Assembly: GCA_964543545.1 (NCBI GenBank)
Contig: CAZIYT010000004.1
Coordinates: 62,001 to 126,000, forward strand
Length of the DNA stretch: 64,000 nt
Direction of reading: 5' to 3'
Origin: UBA4416 sp964543545
GTDB lineage: Bacteria; Bacteroidota; Bacteroidia; B-17B0; Aurantibacillaceae
The notes below the pieces were generated by a model. That model had not been told where the DNA came from. It ran no database searches and worked only from the letters and a program-made list of their open reading frames with translations. Below are positions 33,414-41,389 of the stretch, piece by piece (position 1 is the first letter of the stretch; every line of letters begins with the position of its first letter). The position numbers and the translations under genes were made by a program.

Positions 33414-33830
33414 ATGACAATAGAAGCTATTGAAAACGAAATCATTGAGGAGTTTGAGATCTTTGGCGACGACTGGGAGGGTAAATATGAACACCTGATC
33501 GAGCTTGGGAAAAGCCTGCCTAAAATCAAGGAAGAATATAAGACCGACAACCGCCTCATCAAAGGCTGCCAGAGCCGTGTATGGCTGCACACAGAAAAGC
33601 AGGAGGGAAAGATTATCTATACGGCCGATAGTGACGCCATTATTACCAAAGGCATGGTAGCGCTCATTATCCGCGTCCTGTCGCACCAATCGCCGGAAGA
33701 CATCATCAAAGCCGATCTGAACTTTATCAATAAAATAGGATTGACGGAGCATTTGTCGCCCACCAGGGCCAACGGCCTTTTGAGCATGATCAAACAAATG
33801 AAACTCGATGCCGTTGCTCTGAATGGTTAG
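33414..33830 (+). CDS. sufE: cysteine desulfurase activator SufE
   Basis: The protein has 138 residues, the usual SufE length. The sulfur-accepting Cys is C52 in NRLIKGCQSRVWL; before it EYKTDNR and after it IIYTADSDAIITKGMVALI follow the family. SufE takes persulfide from SufS and passes it to the SufBCD scaffold for Fe-S cluster assembly. No other suf gene lies in the window, so it is a stand-alone locus here. Confidence 0.93.
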   Translation: MTIEAIENEIIEEFEIFGDDWEGKYEHLIELGKSLPKIKEEYKTDNRLIKGCQSRVWLHTEKQEGKIIYTADSDAIITKGMVALIIRVLSHQSPEDIIKADLNFINKIGLTEHLSPTRANGLLSMIKQMKLDAVALNG

Positions 33831-33840
33831 TAATCAAATG

Positions 33841-33900
33841 GTGGTTTCGGGTCACGACGTGTCGTGATCAATCGCTTTTTGGACGCAGGCTCTCGAAGTC
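33841..33900. repeat. composite of repeat fragments
   Basis: GGTTTCGGG, the palindrome TCACGACGTGTCGTGA (33852-33867) and GCAGGCTCTCGAAGTC stand next to each other. The palindrome matches the stem of hairpin repeat copy A (31222-31239) and a weaker copy at 39581-39596. The element lies directly before the EamA gene. Confidence 0.55.
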
Positions 33901-33912
33901 AACAACAGCTAT

Positions 33913-34803
33913 ATGAACGCTAAAGCCCTTTCCTGGACCATCTTAATTGTACTATCCCTTATCTGGGGCAGCTCTTTTATTTTAATGAAACAAGGCATGA
34001 AAGCCTTTAGCAGCGATGAAGTGGCGGGCCTGAGAATCACCATTGCCTCGGCATTCATGCTGCCCTTCCTGATCAAGTACTATAAGATCGATCTGAAAAA
34101 GAACCTGAAAGGCCTGTTATTGATGGGTGTTTTCGGGAACCTGATACCTGCCTTCCTCTTCACCAAAGCCGAAACCGAGATCAGCAGCAGCCTCACGGGT
34201 ATGCTCAATGCCCTGACACCCCTGTTTACCATCATCGTGGGTATGCTGGCTTTCCGGCAGGCTGCCAGCCGCAACCAGGTGGCGGGCGTCCTGGTGGGTT
34301 TCGTAGGGGCGGTGGTATTGGTGATGTATGGGGGCGATGAGAACGACCAGACGAAAAACATCCTGTATAGCCTGCTGGTGGCGCTGGCCACGCTGTGCTA
34401 TGCCATTAGTGTGAACGGGATCAAGGCTTTTCTCGGGCACCTCAATTCCCTGCAGGCCACGGTATGGTCTTTTACGCTGATTGGCCCGGTAGCGGCCATT
34501 TACCTCTTCGGGTTTACCGACGTGGTGAAGCATGCGCAGGAAAACCCCGGGGCTATGGCCTCTTTGGGCTATGTGAGCATCCTGGCGATTGTGGGCTCTG
34601 CCATTTCGGTAGTCATTTATAATACCTTGATTAAAATGTCGGGAACCGTGTTTGCCGCCAGCTGTACCTACCTCATCCCGGTGGTGGCCATTGGCTGGGG
34701 CGTTTACGACGGCGAAAGCGTGCATGTGATGCAGATGGTGGCTGTTCTGGTCATTATAGCAGGCATCCGGCTGATCAATCTGAAGAAGAAGACTGTGTCC
34801 TGA
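33913..34803 (+). CDS. EamA-family (DMT) transporter
   Basis: The 296-residue membrane protein has ten predicted helices in two EamA repeats; WTILIVLSLIWGSSFILMKQGM opens the first and LYSLLVALATLCYAISVNGIKA the second. DMT exporters of this kind move amino acids, metabolites or drugs across the inner membrane; the substrate cannot be told. ATG at 33913, twelve bases after a repeat composite. A 303-residue open frame antisense to it is a shadow. Confidence 0.9.
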   Translation: MNAKALSWTILIVLSLIWGSSFILMKQGMKAFSSDEVAGLRITIASAFMLPFLIKYYKIDLKKNLKGLLLMGVFGNLIPAFLFTKAETEISSSLTGMLNALTPLFTIIVGMLAFRQAASRNQVAGVLVGFVGAVVLVMYGGDENDQTKNILYSLLVALATLCYAISVNGIKAFLGHLNSLQATVWSFTLIGPVAAIYLFGFTDVVKHAQENPGAMASLGYVSILAIVGSAISVVIYNTLIKMSGTVFAASCTYLIPVVAIGWGVYDGESVHVMQMVAVLVIIAGIRLINLKKKTVS

Positions 34804-34806
34804 AAC

Positions 34807-34832
34807 GGTGGGCTGAGGTTCCCGAAGCCACC
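34807..34832. repeat. GGTGG-CTGAGGTTCCCGAAG-CCACC repeat
   Basis: This is the complete short form of the repeat, with complementary GGTGG/CCACC ends, immediately after the EamA stop codon. Confidence 0.7.
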
Positions 34833-34889
34833 AGAAAACCGAAATCAGCCCCGAAATGTTAAAAACTTTTGGGTTTTGGTGCTGAATCT

Positions 34890-34919
34890 TTGGCAGATAT
34901 AAAAAAAGCCCTATCTTTG
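34890..34919 (+). promoter_or_regulatory. promoter of rplU-rpmA
   Basis: TTG at 34890-34892, 19 bases, and TATCTTTG at 34912-34919 form a consensus Bacteroidota promoter, 40 bases before the rplU ATG. Confidence 0.8.
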
Positions 34920-34959
34920 CCGTCCTTAAAATTATTAACAAATAAATCAATTTAACACC

Positions 34960-35457
34960 ATGTATGCAATTGTAGAAATAGCAGGGCAACAATTTAAAGT
35001 GGAACGAGGCAATAAAGTTTACGTTCACCGCCTGGATGCTAGCGAAGGTGCTAATGTAGAGTTCGACAAAGTTTTCTTAATCGATAACGGCGGAAAAATC
35101 TCTATCGGCAGCCCAACAGTAGATGGCGCAAGAGTTGCGGCCACAGTAATCGAGCACGTGAAAGGCGACAAAGTGATCGTGTTCAAAAAATTACGCCGTA
35201 AAGGTTACCAGAAATGGAATAACCACCGTCAGCTTTACACCCAGATCTTAATTCAGGGTGTATTAGGAAAAGGCGAAAGCGTGAAAGAAGAATTAAAAGC
35301 TGAAAAAGCAACACGTACTTTTTTACCAAAAAGCAAATATGGCGTTACAGCTGCTCCGGTAGTTGAAGCTCCTGTAGCTGAGAAAAAAGCACCTGCTAAA
35401 AAAGCAGCCGCTAAAAAAGCACCTGCAAAGAAAGCAGCTAAAAAAACAGAAGAATAA
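34960..35457 (+). CDS. rplU: 50S ribosomal protein bL21 with long basic tail
   Basis: The 165-residue protein has the bL21 core at 1 to about 103 (MYAIVEIAGQQFKVERG ... VFKKLRRKGYQKWNNHRQ ... ILIQGV). The core is the whole protein in E. coli. Here a further 60 residues follow, ending in Ala/Lys/Pro repeats (KKAPAKKAAAKKAPAKKAAK), probably disordered and RNA-binding. Such tails occur in other Bacteroidota bL21 proteins. It is the first gene of an operon with rpmA after 29 bases, driven by a consensus promoter. Confidence 0.97.
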   Translation: MYAIVEIAGQQFKVERGNKVYVHRLDASEGANVEFDKVFLIDNGGKISIGSPTVDGARVAATVIEHVKGDKVIVFKKLRRKGYQKWNNHRQLYTQILIQGVLGKGESVKEELKAEKATRTFLPKSKYGVTAAPVVEAPVAEKKAPAKKAAAKKAPAKKAAKKTEE

Positions 35458-35486
35458 TTTAACATTAACCATTAAATTTATAAAAA

Positions 35487-35747
35487 ATGGCACATAAGAA
35501 AGGGGCGGGCTCCACAAACAACGGCAGGGAATCACACAGTAAGCGTTTAGGCGTTAAAATATTTGGCGGCCAGGCATGTGTATCCGGGAACATTATTGTT
35601 CGCCAGCGTGGTACAAAACACAACCCGGGCGAAAATGTAGGTATGGGCAAAGACCATACTCTGTTCGCATTGGTTGACGGTAAAGTCGTATTCAAAAAGA
35701 AACAAGATAACCGATCATACGTTTCTGTTGTTCCTGTAGAGGCATAA
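35487..35747 (+). CDS. rpmA: 50S ribosomal protein bL27
   Basis: The 86-residue protein starts MAHKKGAGSTNNGRESHSKR with the standard KRLGVKIFGGQ and GMGKDHTLFALVDGKV motifs. bL27 reaches toward the peptidyl-transferase centre by its N-terminus. There is no N-terminal extension requiring cleavage, as occurs in Firmicutes. Operon partner of rplU; a terminator follows. Confidence 0.98.
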   Translation: MAHKKGAGSTNNGRESHSKRLGVKIFGGQACVSGNIIVRQRGTKHNPGENVGMGKDHTLFALVDGKVVFKKKQDNRSYVSVVPVEA

Positions 35748-35770
35748 TAGAATCTGGTATTTATCAAACT

Positions 35771-35802
35771 AAAAAGCCCTCCGCAGAAACGGTGGGCTTT
35801 TT
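35771..35802 (+). terminator. terminator of rplU-rpmA
   Basis: AAAAAGCCC / GGGCTTTTT with inner partial pairing, 23 bases past the rpmA stop, with a T-run. Confidence 0.85.
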
Positions 35803-35820
35803 GTGTTTAAGGCAATTGAT

Positions 35821-36303
35821 ATGAAATACATCATTAACTATCGGTTTAAATTGTCCGGCCTGATGGTTCTGCTGGTACTCACCGCCTGTAAAACCAGGAA
35901 AGTGCCCCCGGCCCCCTTGCCTGAAAAAACGGCTTTCTACACCATTGAGGCAACAAGGGATACGGTGAGGCAAGTTACCACGTTTAAGGTCCTTAAGGTG
36001 ACTGTCGTTGACACAAAGATCAATTACCGCATCGATGAAGCCAAAGCCAAAAGCAGGGATTACCTGAAGTTTGAGATCATGACGAAACATTCGGCTCCGG
36101 TGATCGCTTATTCGGAACATCCCCTGTTTAAGAAATTCGATTTGTATGAACAGACTGGTGAAATCAGCTCCAAATTAATATCTTTACCAAAGGGCCAGGT
36201 AACGGTGCGTGTGCCCTACACAGAAGAGTACGCATCCATCGGGATCACCGAAACCATTAATTTTAAAGCAGGGAAGCCTGTGACCGTCAAACATGAAAAA
36301 TAA
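35821..36303 (+). CDS. small lipoprotein of unknown function
   Basis: The ATG at 35821 is chosen (a GTG 18 bases upstream lies in the terminator). Signal LSGLMVLLVLTAC gives a lipoprotein with Cys at about 23. The mature part of about 138 residues is a single beta-rich domain (TIEATRDTVRQVTTFKVLKV ... VTVRVPYTEEYASIGI) without a recognised family. It overlaps the following M64 peptidase gene by 11 bases, so both are made together; it may assist or anchor that peptidase, which is inference. Confidence 0.65.
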   Translation: MKYIINYRFKLSGLMVLLVLTACKTRKVPPAPLPEKTAFYTIEATRDTVRQVTTFKVLKVTVVDTKINYRIDEAKAKSRDYLKFEIMTKHSAPVIAYSEHPLFKKFDLYEQTGEISSKLISLPKGQVTVRVPYTEEYASIGITETINFKAGKPVTVKHEK

Positions 36304-37690
36304 ATTAGCCATTTTGTTCAGCCTGGCAGGAGTTATCCTCTATGGGCAAACGGTGATCGGCGTGGATACTATCCTTAAAAGCGGTCCTGTCAGCAAGCGC
36401 ATCAACCTCGTGATCATGGGCGATGGATATACCACTCCTCAGATTCCACAGTTCCAGACCGATGCCGCGGCTATTTCCAATTACCTGCTCACCACGCCGC
36501 CGTTTAATAATTACCAGAATTATTTTAACGTGTTTGCCATCAAATGCGTATCACCGCAAAGTGGCGTGACGCACCCGGGCACGGCGACGGATGTCACAGA
36601 GCCTGCGAGTCCGGTGATGACGGTCAACAACTACTTCGATACACAGTTCGATAATTTCAACATACACCGCCTGATTTACAGCAATAACAGCACGGCCGTG
36701 TATGGCGTGCTGGCAGCCAATTTCCCGGCTTACGACCAGGTGGTGATCCTGGGCAACTCTCCTGAGTATGGCGGAGCAGGCGGCAACTTTGCGGTGTCAT
36801 CTGTTCACTCGGCTGCTAAGGAAATAGTGGTGCATGAAATGGGACATTCCTTTGCCGACCTGTCCGACGAATACTGGGCAGGGATCTCCTATGCGGGAGA
36901 GTCGGCCAACATGACTGCCAACTCCAATACCACAACGGTGAAATGGGCACCCTGGATCGGGATCAACTCTACCGGTGTGTATGCGCACGGAACTTCGGCT
37001 CCTGAGAACGGTTGGTTCCGCCCGCACCAGAATTGTAAGATGCGTTTGCTCAACAGCCCTTTCTGCCCGGTGTGCAAGGAAGCCATCATTGAGAAGATCC
37101 ACAGCCTCACCAACCCGGTAGATGCCTATACGCCCGTGAATACAGGAACCGTGTCGGTAGCTACTTCGGCACAGTGGTTCAAAACAAAGCTGGTGAAGCC
37201 GAACCCCAATACACTGAAGCGCAGCTGGACCCTGAACGCCACACTGGTAGGTAATAACATCGATTCGGTGCTCATCAACAGTGGGATGGTGAATACAGGA
37301 AACAATACACTCACTTTTTCGGTGATGGATACCACGGCCCTGTCGAAGAGCAGCACGCATCCTTCCCTGCATTCGTACTCGGTGGTATGGTCGGTGACGA
37401 AAACAACGGTAGGCCTGGAAGAGATCAAGCCGCAGCTGGAATTTTCGGTGTACCCGAACCCGGCATTGGATGTGATGAACCTGACTTACACTTTGCTTGA
37501 AGAGTCGAAGATGGAAATTTCTATTTACGATGTCTCGGGTAAGCCTGTTCGTGATCTCGGACGATCGGGCGGACAGGCCGGAGAATACAGGAAAGAGATC
37601 GCGCTCGGAGATCTGACAGCAGGCATCTATTTTTTAAGGATGACTGTTAACGGGCAAACAATTAATCATAAATTTGTAGTTTATAAATAG
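36293..37690 (+). CDS. M64-family metallopeptidase with T9SS tail
   Basis: The 465-residue protein has a signal peptide, then a domain with zinc motif HEMGHSFADLSDEYW (181-195), characteristic of the IgA-peptidase M64 family: His 181, Glu 182 (catalytic), His 185, with the third ligand likely in the SDEY segment. The upstream strand VVILGNSPEYGGAGG supports it. From about 385 a T9SS type A sorting domain follows (VYPNPALDVMNLTY ... GIYFLRMTVNGQTINHKFVV). A secreted or surface protease; the substrate in this organism is unknown. It overlaps the lipoprotein gene upstream. Confidence 0.9.
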   Translation: MKNKLAILFSLAGVILYGQTVIGVDTILKSGPVSKRINLVIMGDGYTTPQIPQFQTDAAAISNYLLTTPPFNNYQNYFNVFAIKCVSPQSGVTHPGTATDVTEPASPVMTVNNYFDTQFDNFNIHRLIYSNNSTAVYGVLAANFPAYDQVVILGNSPEYGGAGGNFAVSSVHSAAKEIVVHEMGHSFADLSDEYWAGISYAGESANMTANSNTTTVKWAPWIGINSTGVYAHGTSAPENGWFRPHQNCKMRLLNSPFCPVCKEAIIEKIHSLTNPVDAYTPVNTGTVSVATSAQWFKTKLVKPNPNTLKRSWTLNATLVGNNIDSVLINSGMVNTGNNTLTFSVMDTTALSKSSTHPSLHSYSVVWSVTKTTVGLEEIKPQLEFSVYPNPALDVMNLTYTLLEESKMEISIYDVSGKPVRDLGRSGGQAGEYRKEIALGDLTAGIYFLRMTVNGQTINHKFVVYK

Positions 37691-37694
37691 CACT

Positions 37695-38969
37695 ATGTTA
37701 CAATTAACTTATATACGCGATAATAAAGAAGACGTTTTAAAACGCTTAGCCATTAAAAATTTCAAGGATGCGGAAACCATCATCAACTCTGTGATAGAGC
37801 TTGACAACAACCGTAAAATGGCACAACGCCAGGCCGATGATGTGAAAGCAGAAGCTAACAGCATTGCCAGGCAGATCGGCGAAATGATGAAGGCCGGTAA
37901 AAAAGAGGAAGCGGAAGCCCTCAAAGCCAAAACCGCCGAGCTGAAGCTGAATGAGAAAAAATTCGATGAGTCATTAAGGCATATCGAAGAGGACATTCAC
38001 AAACTGTTAGTAACGGTTCCCAACCTGCCTAACCTCAATGTGCCGCCTGGCAAAACTCCCGAAGACAATGAAGTGGTGAACGAGCACGGCGCGATTCCAA
38101 AGCTGCATGAGAAGGCCGTTCCGCACTGGGAGCTGACTACCAAATACGATCTCATCGATTTTGAATTGGGCGTAAAGCTCACCGGCGCCGGTTTCCCGGT
38201 GTATAAAGGCCGTGGTGCGCGTTTGCAGCGTGCGCTTATCAATTATTTCCTGGACAAGGCTACCGGAGCGGGCTATAACGAAGTGCAGCCGCCGATCCTG
38301 GTAAATGCTGACAGCGGCTACGGCACAGGACAGCTTCCTGATAAGGAAGGACAGATGTACCACTGCCAGGTAGATGATCTGTATTTGATTCCAACGGCCG
38401 AGGTGCCTATTACCAATATGTACCGCGATGTGATCCTGAAAGATACGGACCTGCCCGTTAAAAATTGCGGCTACACGCCATGTTTCCGCAGGGAAGCAGG
38501 AAGCTACGGAAAAGATGTGCGCGGCCTCAACCGCCTGCACCAGTTCGATAAAGTGGAGATCGTACAGATCACACACCCGGAGAAATCTTACGACACGCTG
38601 GAAACGATGCGCGAGTTTGTGAGCAGCTTATTACAGGAGCTCGAACTGCCATACCGCACGTTGAAATTATGCGGTGGCGATATGAGCTTCGGTTCTGCTT
38701 TGACCTACGACCTGGAAGTGTGGAGTGCTGCACAGGGTCGCTGGCTGGAGGTAAGCTCTGTTTCTAATTTTGAGACCTTCCAGACCAACCGTTTGAAATG
38801 CCGTTTCAAAGGACCGGATGGCAAAACGCAGCTGGCGCACAGCTTAAATGGTAGTGCTTTGGCTTTACCACGTATCGTCGCTTCTTTGCTGGAGAACAAC
38901 CAAACACCGGAAGGTATTAAGATCCCGAAAGTATTGGTGCCTTACACCGGCTTTGATATGATCAGCTAG
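37695..38969 (+). CDS. serS: seryl-tRNA synthetase
   Basis: The 424-residue protein has an N-terminal long coiled coil (about 25-105) that binds tRNA-Ser, then the class II catalytic domain with motif 2 around CFRREAGSYGKDVRGLNRLHQF, SFGSALTYDLEVW, and motif 3 with SLNGSALALPRIVASLLENNQT. It charges tRNA-Ser with serine and forms the precursor for Sec-tRNA where used. It follows the M64 gene by four bases. Confidence 0.98.
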   Translation: MLQLTYIRDNKEDVLKRLAIKNFKDAETIINSVIELDNNRKMAQRQADDVKAEANSIARQIGEMMKAGKKEEAEALKAKTAELKLNEKKFDESLRHIEEDIHKLLVTVPNLPNLNVPPGKTPEDNEVVNEHGAIPKLHEKAVPHWELTTKYDLIDFELGVKLTGAGFPVYKGRGARLQRALINYFLDKATGAGYNEVQPPILVNADSGYGTGQLPDKEGQMYHCQVDDLYLIPTAEVPITNMYRDVILKDTDLPVKNCGYTPCFRREAGSYGKDVRGLNRLHQFDKVEIVQITHPEKSYDTLETMREFVSSLLQELELPYRTLKLCGGDMSFGSALTYDLEVWSAAQGRWLEVSSVSNFETFQTNRLKCRFKGPDGKTQLAHSLNGSALALPRIVASLLENNQTPEGIKIPKVLVPYTGFDMIS

Positions 38970-38976
38970 TACATTG

Positions 38977-39016
38977 AACCGCAGAGTGCGCGGAGAAAAA
39001 GCAGAGAACGCAGAGG
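38977..39016 (+). repeat. ACCGCAGAG-type repeat after serS
   Basis: GAACCGCAGAGTGCGCGGAG, spacer, GCAGAGAACGCAGAGG. The same elements appear inverted at 39511-39544 and 62301-62325. Confidence 0.65.
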
Positions 39017-39066
39017 AATAATTTCTTCTGCGTTTTTTTGTATCTTTAATTTATAAACACAGACAC

Positions 39067-39444
39067 ATGAAAAAGCTCCTCCTCCTGTCCGTATTCCTGG
39101 TCGCCACCTGCACAGGATTTGCGCAAACAGCCGAAAAGCGCCTGATCGATACGGCTGAGGTGAATTACGTGGAGCTTGTCAAAGTCAATTTTTCGGAGCC
39201 GGTGAAATCTCAGAAAAAGCTGCTGACGAAAAAACAGTACAGCGATTTCGCTGTCAAATGGAATGCCTCGAAGCCTCTGGGAGCCGATAAATACAAAATG
39301 AAATACTATGTGTATGTGATTCTCAAAAACGGCAGCAAACGCCAGTTTACCATCAGCGGTTCGAGTATCCAGGAACAGGATTGGATGACCCATGATATCG
39401 GAGATAAATTGTATTTCGATAAGTTGTGGGAGGCTATTAAATAA
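39067..39444 (+). CDS. hypothetical exported protein
   Basis: The 125-residue protein has a signal peptide (KLLLLSVFLVATCTGFAQ). The mature 106 residues include VNFSEPVKSQKKLLTKKQYSDFAVKWNASKPLG and end TKHDIGDKLYFDKLW-like; compact, mixed alpha/beta, no family recognised. It lies between two inverted copies of the GCAGAG repeat (38977 and 39511), so it may be a unit bracketed by them. Confidence 0.6.
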   Translation: MKKLLLLSVFLVATCTGFAQTAEKRLIDTAEVNYVELVKVNFSEPVKSQKKLLTKKQYSDFAVKWNASKPLGADKYKMKYYVYVILKNGSKRQFTISGSSIQEQDWMTHDIGDKLYFDKLWEAIK

Positions 39445-39510
39445 TACTTCATTTTTTTATTACTTGTCATGGCGAAGGAATGATGCTCCTTCGTGGTTTT
39501 TTCTTTACTT

Positions 39511-39544
39511 CTTCTCCGCGCCTCCTTTGCGTCTCTGCGGTTAA
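39511..39544 (-). repeat. GCAGAG-type repeat, inverted copy
   Basis: CTTCTCCGCGCCTCCTTTGC then GTCTCTGCGGTTAA, reverse orientation relative to 38977-39016. Confidence 0.65.
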
Positions 39545-39656
39545 ATGTCCTCTCGCTTCTCTCTTCCTCAACGCTCCCTGTCACGACTTGTCATGATGCC
39601 GAAGGGCAATATCCCGCTTGCAATCCCGTTATATATTCCTTACTTTTAGCAGAGGC

Positions 39657-41162
39657 ATGAACATTTACGTCAAAAAGCAGCGCTGGAAATGGCTATTATT
39701 TGTGATTGCCATTATCATCGTATTTACCTCGCTTTGGTATACCACCAGGCTCGCCCGGCAAATTGCCAGCGATGAAAAGCAAAAGGTAAAGCTTTGGGCC
39801 GAAGCCGTACAGCGGAAAGCCAAGCTTGTGAAATTTACCAACGACCTGTTTCAGAGATTACAAACCGAAGAGCGCAAAAAAGCCGAGCTCTACGCACTCG
39901 CTACCAACGAACTGAACCGCTCCTCGGATGCGTTTCCCCTCTTTGCCTTGCAAGTGCTGCAGGATAATACGACCGTGCCTGTGATTCTTACAGATGATGC
40001 TGGAAATATCACCTCGAGTCGTAACCTCGATTCTGTTGTCGCCAATGATCCGGAAACTCTGAAAAAAGAGCTGGCGCTCATGAAATCGCTTTACGAGCCT
40101 GTGACGATCGATTGGTACAAGGGCCGTAAAAATTATTTGTATCACAAAGACAGCCGTTTGTTCAATGACATTAAAGTGGTGTTCGACAGCCTCATCAAAT
40201 CCTTTATTTCTGAGGTTGCCATTAACAGCGCGGCTGTCCCGGTCATCTATACTGATTCCAGCCGAACAGCAGTCATTGCCAGTGGCAATATTGACTCCCT
40301 TAAGATCAACACGCCCGAAAAGCTACAGCAAGCATTGCGCTCCATGGAGTCGGAGAACACGCCCATTGAGGTTGATCTTGGCGAAGGCTTCCGGAATTAT
40401 ATTTTCTATGAACAATCTACTCTGCTGGCCCAGCTGAAATATTATCCTTACGTGCAGTTCGGGGTCATTGGCCTGTTCCTGTTGATTGCCTATGTCCTGT
40501 TCAGTACAGCCCGCAAAGCGGAGCAGGACCAGGTATGGGTGGGGATGAGCAAGGAAACCGCACATCAGCTCGGAACGCCTTTATCATCGCTCATGGCCTG
40601 GACGGAATACCTGCGCTCAACGGGTACGGATGAGAGCATCGTTAACGAGATGAACCGCGATGTGATGCGCCTCAATACCATCACCGACCGTTTCTCTAAG
40701 ATCGGCTCCCAGCCTACATTGCATGAGGCAGATGTATGTGAAGTAGTGCGTAGTGCCATCGACTACCTGAAAACACGCACGTCCAAAAATGTGAACTATA
40801 TCGTAGAGATTCCTGATACTGAGATCAATGTGATGCTCTCGGTGCCTTTATTTGAATGGGTGATCGAGAACATCTGCAAAAATGCGGTGGATGCCATGGA
40901 CGGAAAAGGAGAGTTTAAAGTGCTGGTTGCCGAAGTGCCCGAAGGCGTTTGTATCGACCTGAGCGATACCGGGAAAGGCATTCATAAATCGAAGCATCAA
41001 TCAGTGTTCAAGCCCGGCTATACTACTAAAAAAAGAGGTTGGGGCCTGGGGCTTTCACTCAGCAAGCGTATCATCGAAAATTACCACAACGGAAAAATCT
41101 TCGTCTTGCAAAGCGAGGAAGGAAAAGGAACAACCTTCCGGATCTTACTAAAAAGAGGGTGA
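39657..41162 (+). CDS. orphan sensor histidine kinase with duplicated sensor domain
   Basis: The ATG at 39657 gives 501 residues. Membrane helices stand at about 11-32 and 266-284. Between them the extracytoplasmic region contains two copies of one unit, about 107-175 and 193-262: VPVILTDDAGNI ... NLDS ... PETLKKELALMKS ... KNYLYHKDS against VPVIYTDSSRTA ... NIDS ... PEKLQQALRSMES ... RNYIFYEQS. The phosphoacceptor is H303 in KETAHQLGTPLSSL, a variant H-box. The HATPase has NICKNAVDAM, DTGKGI and GWGLGLSLSKR. No response regulator is adjacent. Confidence 0.88.
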   Translation: MNIYVKKQRWKWLLFVIAIIIVFTSLWYTTRLARQIASDEKQKVKLWAEAVQRKAKLVKFTNDLFQRLQTEERKKAELYALATNELNRSSDAFPLFALQVLQDNTTVPVILTDDAGNITSSRNLDSVVANDPETLKKELALMKSLYEPVTIDWYKGRKNYLYHKDSRLFNDIKVVFDSLIKSFISEVAINSAAVPVIYTDSSRTAVIASGNIDSLKINTPEKLQQALRSMESENTPIEVDLGEGFRNYIFYEQSTLLAQLKYYPYVQFGVIGLFLLIAYVLFSTARKAEQDQVWVGMSKETAHQLGTPLSSLMAWTEYLRSTGTDESIVNEMNRDVMRLNTITDRFSKIGSQPTLHEADVCEVVRSAIDYLKTRTSKNVNYIVEIPDTEINVMLSVPLFEWVIENICKNAVDAMDGKGEFKVLVAEVPEGVCIDLSDTGKGIHKSKHQSVFKPGYTTKKRGWGLGLSLSKRIIENYHNGKIFVLQSEEGKGTTFRILLKRG

Positions 41163-41190
41163 TTTTTTGAGCGTTGATGCGATATATCAG

Positions 41191-41265
41191 CGCCAGGGAT
41201 TGTAGCGGAAATCCTCCGCAGTTTTTTCCTGCGGAGATTGCAGCGTAAAGCCCGCCCGGGCGCCC
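41191..41265 (+). repeat. modular hairpin repeat, copy B
   Basis: AGGGATTGTAGCGGAAATCC, hairpin CTCCGCAG/CTGCGGAG (41214-41236), GATTGCAGCGTAAAGCCCG, GC-rich end CGGGCGCCC. The flanks match copies A and C; the stem does not. Confidence 0.8.
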
Positions 41266-41341
41266 AAAAATAATTCTGATGCGGTTATGATAAGATGCTG
41301 AAATAAGTTCAGCATGACTTTCCTACTAAAATTTTTGGAAC

Positions 41342-41373
41342 AAAAAAGCCGTTACATGTGTAACGGCTTCTTT
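41342..41373 (-). terminator. terminator of the bifunctional nuclease gene
   Basis: AAGCCGTTACA / TGTAACGGCTT, two-base loop, with A/T runs on both sides, 21 bases past the stop. Confidence 0.88.
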
Positions 41374-41389
41374 TAAATAAAATATTGTA

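Noticed and set aside
34117..35028. 303-residue antisense frame over the EamA gene
   Set aside because: Crosses the rplU promoter and is rich in His, Gln and Arg; the sense frame has clear EamA helices.
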